64,000 nucleotides of DNA from Acidaminococcus sp. CAG:917 (GCA_000437555.1 FR901028.1:125159-189158); one strand, 5' to 3'; counted from the stretch's first letter, positions 9,019 through 18,426 are shown. The notes: generated from the sequence alone by a model not told the origin. Made by a program: numbers and translations.

Positions 9019-9654
9019 ATGGACGAATTCAAGCATGACAACCTGCCGCAAAACCTCGACTTAGAAGATTTTTCGCAAAACGGTTCCGCTTCCGGCAAAA
9101 AGAAAAAAACGGCGGCCGTTTTAACGGCAATCGGACTTTCCGTTCTGGTTGCCGTCATTGTCGCGATAATTGTTATAGCGGTTGTATGCGACACTTTCGT
9201 TGTGGACGGGTCAAGCATGTATCCCACGCTTTACGGCGGAAAAGACAACGTATATACCGACGGCGATAAAGTAGTGGTAAACAAATATAAAACTCCCGAC
9301 GTCGGCGACATAGTTGTAGTTCACCCCAAAGGGCAATCTACAATGATAAAAAGGGTTGTCGCCGTAGCAGGCGACACCGTTAAAGTCGTGGGCGGAGTGC
9401 TTTACGTTAACGGCGCAAAGGCGGATACGTCTTATTTGAGCGATAAAAATAAACTTATGTATGCTTCCTATCCCGACACGCTTCTGGATATGGCGGAATT
9501 TACCGTAAAGCAAGGTCATATCTGGGTTTTAGGCGACAACCGACTCGTCTCGCACGATAGCCGCGACCCGAAGATTGGTCAGGTTTCGCTCGATGAAGTT
9601 TTGGGCACCGTGTTTTTGATTATTACCGAGGATAAAAAACTAAATTGGATTTAA
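9019..9654 (+). CDS. lepB: Signal peptidase I
   Basis: Membrane-bound serine protease that removes signal peptides from exported proteins. 211 residues: cytoplasmic N-terminus, one membrane segment (about residues 32-57), then the catalytic domain. DGSSMYPTL carries the nucleophile Ser66. IKRVVAVAGDTV carries the general base Lys111. The LGDNRLVSHDSR box lies near the end. It begins seven bases after the preceding gene with no ribosome site; a TATAAT ends six bases before the ATG, but its -35 is poor, so coupling to the upstream gene is equally likely. Confidence 0.95.
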   Translation: MDEFKHDNLPQNLDLEDFSQNGSASGKKKKTAAVLTAIGLSVLVAVIVAIIVIAVVCDTFVVDGSSMYPTLYGGKDNVYTDGDKVVVNKYKTPDVGDIVVVHPKGQSTMIKRVVAVAGDTVKVVGGVLYVNGAKADTSYLSDKNKLMYASYPDTLLDMAEFTVKQGHIWVLGDNRLVSHDSRDPKIGQVSLDEVLGTVFLIITEDKKLNWI

Positions 9655-9678
9655 CTAAAAGTTAAATCCTTTTTTTTT
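9647..9678 (+). terminator. Intrinsic terminator of lepB
   Basis: Ten-bp arms GGATTTAACT/AGTTAAATCC, three-base loop, then nine T. The 5' arm includes the lepB stop codon. Confidence 0.93.
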
Positions 9679-10054
9679 CCGTTCTTTTTATTCGGTTTTA
9701 TAGCTGTCAGCTTATTTTCGGAAATAATCGTTTTTATATTTACATTTACTTATTATTTTGGCTTTACTTTTGTTAAACAAAGCTTTCCTTATTTTCTGAC
9801 TGTATATTCTTGCGTTAGCTTTCTATTCTGTTTTTATTCTTAAGCTTCTTACCCGCTGTCTTTATTTTTTTACCCTCCCTTTCCTTCGCTTTTATTCTAT
9901 TGCCCTTCCCTTACGCTTTCTTATTTGCCATTTTTTCTTTTAATGCTACGATGCTCACCTTTTTCTTTTTTTCAGTTTCCTTTTTCATTTTCGTCAACAA
10001 GCAAGACAATGTCGGAGTATCCTTAAAAAATATTTTTATTTTTTTAAAAAAAGC
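9679..10054. other. Gene-free pyrimidine-rich stretch
   Basis: About 375 bases with no credible open frame or RNA gene. The plus strand is strongly enriched in T and C (runs such as CCCTCCCTTTCCTT). This matches the composition of 42.1-43.5 kb and is opposite to the A-rich plus strand right of 43.9 kb, as expected for strand-biased mutation on one replichore. Confidence 0.6.
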
Positions 10055-10083
10055 TTGACTTTTGTTTGACTTGGTTGTATATT
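10055..10083 (+). promoter_or_regulatory. Sigma-A promoter of perR-rbr
   Basis: TTGACT, 17-base spacer, TATATT. The predicted start is near 10090, giving a leader of about 17 bases that begins with AGGA. Confidence 0.75.
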
Positions 10084-10093
10084 GCTAATAGGA

Positions 10094-10108
10094 ATTATTA
10101 TCAATAAT
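10094..10108 (+). promoter_or_regulatory. Candidate PerR operator overlapping the perR start codon
   Basis: A 15-bp dyad ATTATT-ATC-AATAAT directly before and into the ATG of perR. Its size and AT-rich symmetry resemble the 7-1-7 Per box (TTATAATNATTATAA). Binding here would block transcription or initiation, consistent with autorepression. This is inferred from position and symmetry only. Confidence 0.45.
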
Positions 10109-10490
10109 GAGAAATACGAAACAAAAGGAAATTATATATAAATCGGTCACTACAAGGTGCGACCACCCGACGGCGGAAATGGTATACTCCGAGGTCAAAG
10201 GCGTTTTACCTCAGATAAGCCTTGCCACCGTCTACCGCAATCTTTCGCAGCTTGCCGAGCAAGGCAAGATAAAGAGGATTGCCGTGCCGTCCGCCCCCGA
10301 CCGTTTCGATAAAACTATAAGCGAACATTCGCACTTTTTCTGCTCTGAGTGCAATTCCGTTTTTGACCTCGATTTTGAGGAAGTGGATTCCTTCGTCAAA
10401 TCGACGGCAAAAAATCACGATTGCAGAATAGACAAAATTGACATATTGTTTGCAGGTAAATGCAAAGAATGTATAAACAAACACAATTAA
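10107..10490 (+). CDS. perR: Peroxide-sensing repressor PerR (Fur family)
   Basis: Metal-dependent repressor that senses peroxide by oxidation of metal-bound His. 127 residues: winged-helix N-terminus (SLATVYRNLSQL) and dimerisation domain. Aligned to B. subtilis PerR with an offset of 17, all regulatory metal ligands are kept: His20, Asp68, His74, His76 and Asp87. The structural zinc Cys are also kept: Cys79, Cys82, Cys119 and Cys122. Asp at position 87 (B. subtilis Asp104) rather than Glu favours PerR over Fur. It lies 21 bases upstream of a rubrerythrin, a classic PerR target in clostridia, and the two appear to form an operon. Confidence 0.92.
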   Translation: MRNTKQKEIIYKSVTTRCDHPTAEMVYSEVKGVLPQISLATVYRNLSQLAEQGKIKRIAVPSAPDRFDKTISEHSHFFCSECNSVFDLDFEEVDSFVKSTAKNHDCRIDKIDILFAGKCKECINKHN

Positions 10491-10511
10491 ATTTAAAAGG
10501 AGAAAACTAAA

Positions 10512-11054
10512 ATGGCAAAATTCGTATGTTCGGTATGCGGTTACGTTTATGAAGGAGACGAGGCTCCGGCAAGCTGCCCTCAGTGCAAAGCCCCCAAAGA
10601 AAAATTCGTAAAACAAGAAGGTGAAATGTCCTGGGCGGCAGAACACGTCGTCGGCGTCGCAAAGGGCGCAAGAGAAGATATAATCAAAGACCTCAAAGCA
10701 AACTTTGACGGCGAATGCTGCGAAGTCGGTATGTATCTCGCCATGGCAAGAGTCGCTCACCGCGAAGGTTATCCCGAAATAGGTCTTTATTGGGAAAAGG
10801 CGGCTTTTGAAGAAGCTGAACATGCCGCTAAATTTGCGGAACTTTTGGGCGAAGTTATCACCGATTCCACAAAGAAAAACCTTGAAATGAGAATCGAGGC
10901 GGAAAACGGCGCGACGATGGGCAAAACCGACCTTGCAAAGAGAGCAAAAGAACTCGGACTTGACGCTATCCACGACACCGTTCACGAGATGGCTCGCGAC
11001 GAGGCTCGCCACGGAAAAGCTTTCCAGGGATTATATAACAGATATTTCAAATAA
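10512..11054 (+). CDS. Reverse rubrerythrin
   Basis: Peroxide reductase of anaerobes. 180 residues with the rubredoxin domain first (residues 1-36: CSVCGYVY...CPQC) and the ferritin-like di-iron domain after it. This is the reverse of classical rubrerythrin. Di-iron ligands are visible in [33 protein letters not shown] and [13 protein letters not shown]. The ribosome site AAAGGAGAA precedes the ATG. It is co-transcribed with perR and followed by a strong terminator, so the two probably form a self-contained oxidative-stress unit. Confidence 0.94.
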   Translation: MAKFVCSVCGYVYEGDEAPASCPQCKAPKEKFVKQEGEMSWAAEHVVGVAKGAREDIIKDLKANFDGECCEVGMYLAMARVAHREGYPEIGLYWEKAAFEEAEHAAKFAELLGEVITDSTKKNLEMRIEAENGATMGKTDLAKRAKELGLDAIHDTVHEMARDEARHGKAFQGLYNRYFK

Positions 11055-11080
11055 CATAATACAAATTTTCCTTCTATGAA

Positions 11081-11111
11081 AAAGAGGAGCCTTTTGGCTC
11101 CTCTTTTTTTT
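11081..11111 (+). terminator. Intrinsic terminator of perR-rbr
   Basis: Arms AAAGAGGAGCC/GGCTCCTCTTT, four-base loop and a long T run. Confidence 0.95.
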
Positions 11112-11228
11112 AAGGAATTTAATTTAAACGATTTAATTTTTATTTTACTTTTAACTTTGGCATAACGTTTTTGACCGCGTTTTTGATTTTAGTTTAAAAG
11201 GCTATGATATAACTTTTTTCGGTTGAAT

Positions 11229-12662
11229 TTATTTTTCTTTATTTTCGCCCGACGGCGTATCGGACGTAGCGTCCGACGCGTTGCCCGTTGATGAAAAGCT
11301 GTCGAAATTCCTCTCGTAAACGGTAGTATGTTCTCCCGTCTTGTTTATAATCATCTCGTTTTCTATTTTATCGGGTGAAAGTATATCCTCGCTGTGGTCC
11401 TCGCTGCTGTCCTGTCCCGTCGACAACGCAATCTCCCCCGAACCGTCAAGAAACTGCGCCTCACTCTTTCTCGTCTTACCGTAAAGCAGTTTTAAAAAGA
11501 GCGGTGTAAGTAGCGAGGTTGCGATAATGAGTATCAAGACAAACGGCATAATGGCAGGGTCTATCATATTATAGTCTATACCCTTTTGTGCGCACACCAA
11601 AACAACTTCCGCCCTGCCCATCATTGCCACTCCGATGACAAGAGAATCTTTTGCTTTATACTTACAAATAAGCGCGCCTGTTCCGCAGCCTATGACTTTG
11701 CCCAACATACCCGCAATCACATAGCATACGCCGAACAGCGCAATCGTCGCCGTTATTCCGCTAAAGTCTGTGTTTATTCCTATATTCGCAAAAAATACGG
11801 GGGCAAATATAAGGTAAGAGCTTATATCCGTTTTTCGGTCGACATATGGAGACTCGCTCAAGCCGGAGAGCATAAGCCCCGCCATAAACGCGCCTGTTAT
11901 ATCGGCCACTCCGAACCACTTTTCTGCGGCATAAGCATAGAAAAAGCAAACGGCAAACGACCAGATTGCCACTCTGCGGTTATGCGGATAACGGCGTTCG
12001 AGTTTTTTGAAAAGCCATCTGAACAAAAGTCCTATTCCCACGGCGGCGACGAAAAACAGCACGGTATACAAAATCACCATACCCGTGGAAGACCCGCCGT
12101 CTCCCTGCGACAAACCGATGACGAGCGACAAAAGTATGACGCCTATGATATCGTCGAGAATCGCCGCGGAAACGATTGCCGTTCCCACTTTGGTCTGAAG
12201 CTTGCCCAACTCTTTGAGCGTTGCCACAGTTACCGAAACCGACGTTGCGGTGAGAATAACTCCGTAAAACAAATTTGTATAGATTGTCTCTTCCGACCAA
12301 TCTGCAAATCCACCGTTGAAACCGCAGGAGACGACAAAGCCCAAGCCCATAGGGACGATAACTCCGAGCATCGTTATTACGGTAGCCGAAAATCCGGTGG
12401 CTTTAACTTGTTTGATGTCCGTGCCGAGTCCTGCGCTGAACATAATGAGCACTACGCCGATTTTTGCAAGGAAAGAAAGTCCCTCGAGCGTAAAAGAAGT
12501 GAATATCTGTTGTCCGGGAATAAGCTTTATAAGTCCGAGCAATATGCCCACGATAAGCATTCCGACAACCTGCGGCAAGCCTATCCTTTTGCTTCCGATG
12601 CTCAATAATTTGGAAAAAAACAGTATCATTGCAAGAGGCAATAAAATCGTAAAGTATTCCAT
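11229..12662 (-). CDS. Monovalent cation/proton antiporter (CPA2, Kef/NapA type)
   Basis: 477 residues with about 12-13 membrane segments in the first 390, then a hydrophilic acidic tail of about 80 residues. Family features are GLPQVVGMLIVGILLG near the N-terminus, the ILDDIIGV motif whose paired Asp residues mark electrogenic CPA2 carriers, ADITGAFMAGLMLS, and MMGRAEVVLVCAQKG. It probably exchanges Na+ or K+ for H+; which ion cannot be told. No TrkA-type nucleotide-binding domain is present. AAGGAGG precedes the ATG. Confidence 0.9.
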   Translation of the reverse strand: MEYFTILLPLAMILFFSKLLSIGSKRIGLPQVVGMLIVGILLGLIKLIPGQQIFTSFTLEGLSFLAKIGVVLIMFSAGLGTDIKQVKATGFSATVITMLGVIVPMGLGFVVSCGFNGGFADWSEETIYTNLFYGVILTATSVSVTVATLKELGKLQTKVGTAIVSAAILDDIIGVILLSLVIGLSQGDGGSSTGMVILYTVLFFVAAVGIGLLFRWLFKKLERRYPHNRRVAIWSFAVCFFYAYAAEKWFGVADITGAFMAGLMLSGLSESPYVDRKTDISSYLIFAPVFFANIGINTDFSGITATIALFGVCYVIAGMLGKVIGCGTGALICKYKAKDSLVIGVAMMGRAEVVLVCAQKGIDYNMIDPAIMPFVLILIIATSLLTPLFLKLLYGKTRKSEAQFLDGSGEIALSTGQDSSEDHSEDILSPDKIENEMIINKTGEHTTVYERNFDSFSSTGNASDATSDTPSGENKEK

Positions 12663-12700
12663 ATCGTCTGTCCTCCTTGATTATCTCGCAATTTGCAATA

Positions 12701-12729
12701 GTTATAGCACACTATTAAATGCCTGTCAA
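12701..12729 (-). promoter_or_regulatory. Promoter of the antiporter gene
   Basis: TTGACA, 17-base spacer, TATAAC with an upstream TG (extended -10), on the minus strand. The 300-base interval between the antiporter and the tRNA otherwise holds only the tRNA promoter and AT-rich sequence. Confidence 0.85.
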
Positions 12730-12926
12730 ATTAATATTTAAACAAAAATTTATTTTTTTCGTGTAAAATTTTACCTGAATTTAAAATAATAACACGCTTT
12801 CAGATTTGATTTTGACAGTTTTGCCGTCTTTTTTTCTTTAATATATTTACGCTAAGTGTATAAATTTTGCGATAAACAGCCACAAATATCAGGAAAATAA
12901 AAAAAGGCAATAAATATATAAAACGG

Positions 12927-12955
12927 TTGCAAAAAAAACAGTTATGCTATATAAT
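12927..12955 (+). promoter_or_regulatory. Promoter of tRNA-Gln
   Basis: TTGCAA, 17-base spacer, TATAAT. The predicted start is about five bases before the mature tRNA. Confidence 0.83.
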
Positions 12956-12966
12956 GCTTTTTGCGG

Positions 12967-13040
12967 TGGAGTATGGTGTAGTGGTAGCACGAAGGCCTCT
13001 GACTCCTTCGGTGTAGGTTCGATTCCTACTACTCCTGCCA
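12967..13040 (+). tRNA. tRNA-Gln (anticodon CTG)
   Basis: Cloverleaf with D stem GTGT/GCAC, anticodon loop CTCTGAC (anticodon at 12999-13001), T arm GTAGG-TTCGATT-CCTAC, discriminator G and encoded CCA. Acceptor pairs 2-71 to 7-66 are intact; position 1-72 reads U-U and the top anticodon-stem pair reads C-U. G73 and a weak first pair are usual for tRNA-Gln. It stands alone between its own promoter and terminator. Confidence 0.9.
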
Positions 13041-13050
13041 GATAAAAATT

Positions 13051-13080
13051 AAAGCCTTGCTAAGCAAGGCTTTTTATTTT
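13051..13080 (+). terminator. Intrinsic terminator of tRNA-Gln
   Basis: Arms AAAGCCTTGC/GCAAGGCTTT with loop TAA, followed by T-rich sequence. Confidence 0.94.
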
Positions 13081-13244
13081 GTTTATATTTTTTAAATTTT
13101 TTCGATTTTAAACGCACACAGTTACAATAATTTAGCTTTTTAATTCTGTCGATTTCTATCACTACGGTTTGCCGCTGTTTGGGATATTTGACGTTTTCAG
13201 TCTATCTTTTACGGTATTGCTTTTACCTTCTTCGAAATATTGTC

Positions 13245-15020
13245 TTAAATTTTTGCAAACTGACTGTTGTAAAGCGCGGCATAAAAACCGCCCTCGGCAA
13301 TGAGTGAATCGTGCGTGCCCTGCTCGATAATCGTTCCGTTTTTCATAACGAGGATTTTATCCGCCGATTTTATCGTGGAAAGGCGGTGTGCGACTATAAA
13401 GCTTGTTTTATCTTTGGTTAGTTTTTGGAATGCGCTCTGTATCTGCATTTCCGTCCTCGTATCGATGGACGACGTTGCCTCGTCCAGAATGAGCATGGGA
13501 GGAAGAGCCAGCATAACTCTCGTTATGCAAAGGAGTTGTTTTTGTCCCTGAGAAAGGCTTAGTCCGTCCTCGCCGATTACCGTGTCATAGCCTTTTGGCA
13601 TCTGCATAATAAAATTGTGGGAGTGTGCCGCTTTTGCCGCCTCTATAATCTCCTCGTCGGTGGCGTCGTGTTTTCCCATCGATATGTTTTCCTTTACCGT
13701 GCCGTGCTTTAGCCAGGTTTCCTGCAAAACCATTCCGTATTTTCTTCTGAGACTGTGACGCTTTAAAGTATTTACGTTCACTCCGTCCACCTCAACCGCT
13801 CCGCCTTTAACGTCATAAAAACGCATCAGAAGATTTATAAGCGTTGTTTTGCCGCAGCCGGTGGGACCGACAATAGCCACCCTCTGTCCTGCCTTAACCG
13901 AAACGCTCAGGTTTTCGATGAGAGGCTTTGACTCCACGTAGGAAAAATCAACGTTTTTCAATTCGACGTTGCCGTCGACGCCGTCGATATCTTCCGTGCC
14001 GTCTTCTTCGGATTTTTCCTCAATGAGTTCAAATACTCTCGAAGCGCACGCCAGCGCATTTTGAAATTCCGTCACCACTTCGGATATCTCGTTAAAGGGC
14101 TTGGTATATTGATTTGTATATGCCAAAAGTGTGACAAGCTGTCCGACCGTCAGCGCGACTATCGCACCGTCCGCCGATATACAGGCAAACGCTCCGACAA
14201 GAGCGACTATGGCGTAAATGACCGAATTGACAAATCGGGTTGTCGGATTTGTGAGCGACGAGAAAAAGACCGCTCTTAAAGAATGTTTGTAAAGTAAATC
14301 GTTTGTCTTTTTGAAATCGTCGAGAGCCTCGTCCTCGTGAGAAAAGGCTTTGACTACCTTTTCGTTGGAAATCATCTCCTCGACAAACGCCGTTTGGTCC
14401 GCCCTCGATTTCGACTGAAGATGAAACATCTTGTAAGAGTTTTTGGCGATAAATTTTGCTATAAAAAGCGACAGCGGAGTCAAAAGCGCAACCGCAAGAC
14501 CGATTATCCAGTTTATGGAAATCATCAGAACGAAAGTGGCGACAATGGTAACCACTCCCGTGAACAGCTGTGTAAAGCCTAAAAGTAATCCGTCGGCGAA
14601 CTGTTCGACGTCCGTTATGACCTTATTTACCGTTTCTCCGTGTGCGTGAGAATCGATAAAACCGAGCGGCAGAGTCGTGATTTTTCTGATTGCCCGCGCC
14701 CTTATATCCTGCGTGACGGAATACGTTACCTTGTTGTTTATGACGTTCATACACCACTGCAAGATACTGACGCCTGCCACCGCCGCCGCAACGATGATTA
14801 TTATCTTCTTGATTAAATCGAAATTTACGTCGCCCTTGCCCGCTATTCCGTTTATGGCGTCGCCGACGAGCACGGGTATCAAAAGCGTGAGCCCGACGAC
14901 TCCGAGCGCAAGCAGCGTCGAGAGTGCGACAAGCCATTTATACTTGCCTACATAAAGCAATACCTTTTTCAAAGTGGAGGCTTTGGCGTTTTTCTTTTTA
15001 TTTTTTTTATCCTTTCCCAT
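13245..15020 (-). CDS. ABC exporter half-transporter, catalytically complete subunit
   Basis: 591 residues: a lysine-rich cytoplasmic start, six membrane segments to about residue 300, then an ATPase domain. Walker A is GPTGCGKTT, the signature is LSLSQGQKQLL, Walker B with catalytic Glu is LILDEATSSID, and the switch His is in VAHRLS. The LSQGQ signature is typical of one partner in heterodimeric exporters of the YheH/TmrB kind. Its ATG follows directly on the stop of the upstream half-transporter (TAA-ATG), so the two are coupled and should form a heterodimer. Substrates of such pumps are usually drugs, lipids or peptides. Confidence 0.92.
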   Translation of the reverse strand: MGKDKKNKKKNAKASTLKKVLLYVGKYKWLVALSTLLALGVVGLTLLIPVLVGDAINGIAGKGDVNFDLIKKIIIIVAAAVAGVSILQWCMNVINNKVTYSVTQDIRARAIRKITTLPLGFIDSHAHGETVNKVITDVEQFADGLLLGFTQLFTGVVTIVATFVLMISINWIIGLAVALLTPLSLFIAKFIAKNSYKMFHLQSKSRADQTAFVEEMISNEKVVKAFSHEDEALDDFKKTNDLLYKHSLRAVFFSSLTNPTTRFVNSVIYAIVALVGAFACISADGAIVALTVGQLVTLLAYTNQYTKPFNEISEVVTEFQNALACASRVFELIEEKSEEDGTEDIDGVDGNVELKNVDFSYVESKPLIENLSVSVKAGQRVAIVGPTGCGKTTLINLLMRFYDVKGGAVEVDGVNVNTLKRHSLRRKYGMVLQETWLKHGTVKENISMGKHDATDEEIIEAAKAAHSHNFIMQMPKGYDTVIGEDGLSLSQGQKQLLCITRVMLALPPMLILDEATSSIDTRTEMQIQSAFQKLTKDKTSFIVAHRLSTIKSADKILVMKNGTIIEQGTHDSLIAEGGFYAALYNSQFAKI

Positions 15021-16715
15021 TTAAGCCCCCGTTTGCGAGTTATAAATCTGTCTGTAAACCTCGCACGTTTCTAAAAGTTTTTCGTGTTTTCCTATTCCCA
15101 CCACTTTACCCGCGTCAAGCACTATGATTTTGTCGGCATACATTATCGACGACGTCCTTTGAGATACAATAAAGGTGGTAAGCCCCTTTAACTCTTTTAG
15201 TGCGCTCCTCAGTTTATAATCCGTTCTGTAATCGAGAGCGGAAGCGGAATCGTCGAGTATTAAAATTTTAGGATTTAAAACAAGCGCTCTGGCTATGGTA
15301 AGACGCTGTTTTTGACCGCCCGAGAGATTTTGTCCGTTTTGCTCTACCATAAAATCGAGACCGCCCTTGAGTTTTACAATCTCGTCCGCCTGAGCTACCT
15401 TGAGCGCTTTTTCTATTTCCTCGTCGCTCGCCTTTTTTCCGAAACACATATTGTCCCTTATAGTGCCTTTAAAGAGAACCGCTTTTTGAGGGACGACTCC
15501 GATACTTAGACGGAGCTGTTCAAAATCTATATCGTTTACGTTTTCGCCGCCAATTAACACCTCGCCTTTTGTAGCCTCGTAAAATCTGGGAAGCAGATTG
15601 ACAAGGCTTGTCTTGCCGGAGCCCGTTCCGCCTATGACGCCTATCGTCTCACCGCTCTTTGCCTTGAAGTTTACGCCCGTGACGGCATAATCGCCGCCGT
15701 TTGAATAACGCAGCGATACATCTTTAAACTCTATATCGAAATTTTCGGGGAAGTCTTTTTCGCCCTTTCTTTCGTCGGGAACAACGTCGAATACCGCCTG
15801 TATTCTGTGTGCCGACGCCACCGCCTTATTAAGACTGACAATTAAGTTTGCGCATTTGATAAGCTCGATTAAAATTTGCGACATATAATTGTATAGCGCA
15901 ACCACTTCACCCTGCGAGAGAACGCCGTCGTAAACCTTTATTCCGCCCACGTATATGATGCATATTATCGCCACGTTGATGACGGCGAACGTGAGCGGAT
16001 TTAAAAGTGCGGAAATTCTGCCCACCCTCTTTTGCATATTCGTCAATTTTTCGTTTTTGACGTCGAATGACTCTATCTCTTTTTCCTCAAGGCAAAACGC
16101 TCTGAGCACTCTTGCGCCCGTCAGATTTTCCCGTGTGGAAAGCAAAACGTCGTCAACGTTTTTTTGCACCTTTTTATACATGGGAACGGAAAAGAACATT
16201 ATCAAAAATATGACAAGCGACAATACGGGAACGGCGGCAAGGAAAATGTATCCCGATTGAACGTCAATCAAAAACGCCGCTATCATTGCGCCGAACACCA
16301 CGAACGGCGAACGGAGCAAAAGCCTTAGCGTCAGGTTGATACCCGTTTGCACCTGATTGGAATCGCTCGTCATTCTCGTTATAAGCGTTGCCGTGCCTAT
16401 TGTGTCAAGCTGAGAATAGGAAAACTTGCCTATATGTTTGAACATTTCATAGCGCATACCCTTTGAAAATCCCACAGCCGCTTTAGCCGCGAAATATTGA
16501 CCTGAAAGCGAGAATACAAGCCCCAATATACCGAAACCTACTATGATGAGACAGGCGTAAACGACGTACATTCTGTCGCCCGACGGAATACCGACGTCGA
16601 TAATTTTTGCCACGACCAAAGGAACGATAAGCTCCATTATCGCCTCAAGCATTTTAAGTATCGGGCTTGCCGCCGCCTGCGCCCTATAGCCTTTAATAAA
16701 TGAAGAAAGTTTCAC
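15021..16715 (-). CDS. ABC exporter half-transporter, subunit with degenerate ATP site
   Basis: 564 residues with six membrane segments and an ATPase domain. Walker A is GGTGSGKTS and the signature is NLSGGQKQR. Walker B reads ILILDDSASALD, with Asp where the catalytic Glu normally stands, and the switch region reads VSQRTS, with Gln in place of His. These changes are known from heterodimeric exporters in which one of two ATP sites is inactive. The start is GTG at 16715, with only a weak upstream GGTG. It is the first gene of the two-gene operon; an extended -10 (TGATATAAA) lies about 25 bases upstream. Confidence 0.9.
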   Translation of the reverse strand: MKLSSFIKGYRAQAAASPILKMLEAIMELIVPLVVAKIIDVGIPSGDRMYVVYACLIIVGFGILGLVFSLSGQYFAAKAAVGFSKGMRYEMFKHIGKFSYSQLDTIGTATLITRMTSDSNQVQTGINLTLRLLLRSPFVVFGAMIAAFLIDVQSGYIFLAAVPVLSLVIFLIMFFSVPMYKKVQKNVDDVLLSTRENLTGARVLRAFCLEEKEIESFDVKNEKLTNMQKRVGRISALLNPLTFAVINVAIICIIYVGGIKVYDGVLSQGEVVALYNYMSQILIELIKCANLIVSLNKAVASAHRIQAVFDVVPDERKGEKDFPENFDIEFKDVSLRYSNGGDYAVTGVNFKAKSGETIGVIGGTGSGKTSLVNLLPRFYEATKGEVLIGGENVNDIDFEQLRLSIGVVPQKAVLFKGTIRDNMCFGKKASDEEIEKALKVAQADEIVKLKGGLDFMVEQNGQNLSGGQKQRLTIARALVLNPKILILDDSASALDYRTDYKLRSALKELKGLTTFIVSQRTSSIMYADKIIVLDAGKVVGIGKHEKLLETCEVYRQIYNSQTGA

Positions 16716-16744
16716 GTTGCACCGAGTTTGTTTGATTTTTTATA

Positions 16745-17039
16745 TCATAACCTTAATTTGTAAAAAAGTAAATTTAAAACGGACATTTTTAAAAAGCGTT
16801 TTTGTCTCGTTTTTTAAATATAATATATCCGTCAAAAGAATTATTCCCATTTGTAAAAAAAGTTAGCGTGTTTATAGCGATTTTAAACTTTGATGCACGG
16901 AATATATTGCTTAATACCAAAAAGTGCTTTGTTTTTCGGCAAATTCATTCGTATTTTTTATATAAGGAGTTTTAACAGGCATTTGACGCTCCTTTTATTT
17001 AATTTTCCCTTTAATTTATAAAACTTTTTTGAAATTTTG
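16745..17039. other. Gene-free AT-rich interval with one hairpin
   Basis: No gene found. An imperfect inverted repeat (ATAAGGAG ... CTCCTTTTAT, near 16960-17000) resembles a terminator without an obvious upstream gene. Confidence 0.4.
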
Positions 17040-17048
17040 TGATATAAT
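17040..17048 (+). promoter_or_regulatory. Extended -10 promoter of the acetyltransferase pair
   Basis: TGATATAAT; no good -35 is visible. The ATG is 35 bases downstream and preceded by GGGAG. Confidence 0.55.
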
Positions 17049-17083
17049 CTTTTGCGGAATAAAATTGATTTCGGGAGATAAAA

Positions 17084-17812
17084 ATGAATACATCCAATAT
17101 GCTTGAAACTTTCGCCCGTCTCTGCGACGAGGGAATGAACGCAAAAAACACAGTTAAAGTTTTTAAAATGATAGGCATTGACGGCTATGACGAAAAGGCG
17201 ATTGAATCTTTTGTCCTGTGGTCGGACTGCCTGCCCGTCTCGGACGATATGCCCTATACCCCCGAGCAGAGAAATTTGCATATCCTTTGGGAGAGCATAG
17301 ACAGAGTTCCGCTTGGCATAAACGTGGCGTTTGCCATACCTTTCAGACAGATTATCGCAAAACACCTTTTCAAAAAATGCGGCGACGGATTTATCGCAAA
17401 CGAGGGCTGCCGTTTCAACTACGGACACAATATCGAAGTGGGCAAAAACGTGGCGTGGAATCATTGCTGCTATTTCGATTCTAAAGGTTCGATTAAGTTT
17501 GAGGACTACTCTATGATAACGGAATATACCAAAATATTTACCCATTCTCATTCGGAATCCGACCACATCGTCCGCTCGTATGCTCCCGTCGTTATCGGAG
17601 AGCACGCCAAGGTTTATACAAACTGCACCGTTTTGCCCGGCGTCACTATCGGAAAAGGCGCAATAGTTGCCACCGGAAGCGTGGTGACAAAGAGCGTCGA
17701 CGACTTCACGCTGGTGGCGGGAATTCCCGCAAAACCCGTCAGACAGAGAAAAACGGACGGCAACGAGTTTTTTAACCACTACACGCTCAAAAACAATATG
17801 TTTCAAGTTTAG
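17084..17812 (+). CDS. Hexapeptide-repeat O-acetyltransferase (maltose/galactoside acetyltransferase-like)
   Basis: 242 residues. An N-terminal region of about 110 residues is followed by a left-handed beta-helix built of hexapeptide turns, with FNYGHNIEVGKNVAWN, the catalytic-type His in THSHSESDH, IGEHAKVYTNCTVLPGVTIGKGAIVATGSVV and the closing VAGIPAKPVRQR. Such enzymes move acetyl from acetyl-CoA to a sugar or antibiotic hydroxyl; the acceptor is unknown. It is two bases upstream of a GNAT gene, probably in one transcript. Confidence 0.85.
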   Translation: MNTSNMLETFARLCDEGMNAKNTVKVFKMIGIDGYDEKAIESFVLWSDCLPVSDDMPYTPEQRNLHILWESIDRVPLGINVAFAIPFRQIIAKHLFKKCGDGFIANEGCRFNYGHNIEVGKNVAWNHCCYFDSKGSIKFEDYSMITEYTKIFTHSHSESDHIVRSYAPVVIGEHAKVYTNCTVLPGVTIGKGAIVATGSVVTKSVDDFTLVAGIPAKPVRQRKTDGNEFFNHYTLKNNMFQV

Positions 17813-17814
17813 GT

Positions 17815-18306
17815 ATGTTGCTTCACTCTCTCAGATTTGAAAAACTTTCGCCGCACCACCGTGCCGAGGTCATAGACATATACAATTACTACGTTTTGAA
17901 CGATACTTCGGCGTTTAACGCTTCGGTGCTGTCGGACGGCGATTACGACTTGTTTATGCAAAGAAGCAAGACGGCGTATGCCATACTCTTAAACGACAAG
18001 ACCATAGGCTTTTGCACGTTGGGAAACTTTTTGGGATTTTCCGCATTCGACAAAACTGCCACGCTTTCGCTGTATATCGACCCCGTTTATACCGCAAAGG
18101 GTTACGGCTCGATAGCTTTGGACAAACTTGAATGCGACGCAAGACGGCTTGGGATAACGTCACTTGTTTCCATAGTGTCATCCGAAAACGATGCGAGCAT
18201 AAACTTTCATTTAAAAAACGGCTTTGACGAAAGAGGCTATCTTGACGGCGTGGGCGAAAAATTCGGACAGATTTTCGGACTTGTTTATATGCAAAAAATG
18301 CTTTAG
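17815..18306 (+). CDS. GNAT-family N-acetyltransferase
   Basis: 163 residues with the GNAT fold. Acetyl-CoA binding motif A is seen as LSLYIDPVYTAKGYGSIAL, and the C-terminal SSENDASINFHLKNGFDERG segment is typical. It is closest in feel to the phosphinothricin-acetyltransferase subgroup (YIDP...GxGxxxLxxL...NxxSixxHxKxGF). The substrate is not predictable. It follows the hexapeptide acetyltransferase by two bases and lacks its own clear ribosome site, suggesting coupling. Confidence 0.85.
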   Translation: MLLHSLRFEKLSPHHRAEVIDIYNYYVLNDTSAFNASVLSDGDYDLFMQRSKTAYAILLNDKTIGFCTLGNFLGFSAFDKTATLSLYIDPVYTAKGYGSIALDKLECDARRLGITSLVSIVSSENDASINFHLKNGFDERGYLDGVGEKFGQIFGLVYMQKML

Positions 18307-18426
18307 GTCAAAATCAAATTCCGCTAAAAATATTTAAATTATTAAAAGAGCAAAAATTATTCTCAATTATCCTTTTGTATATCTATAAACCTCATATTCG
18401 AAACGGAAAAGACAATTTAACCGCAT

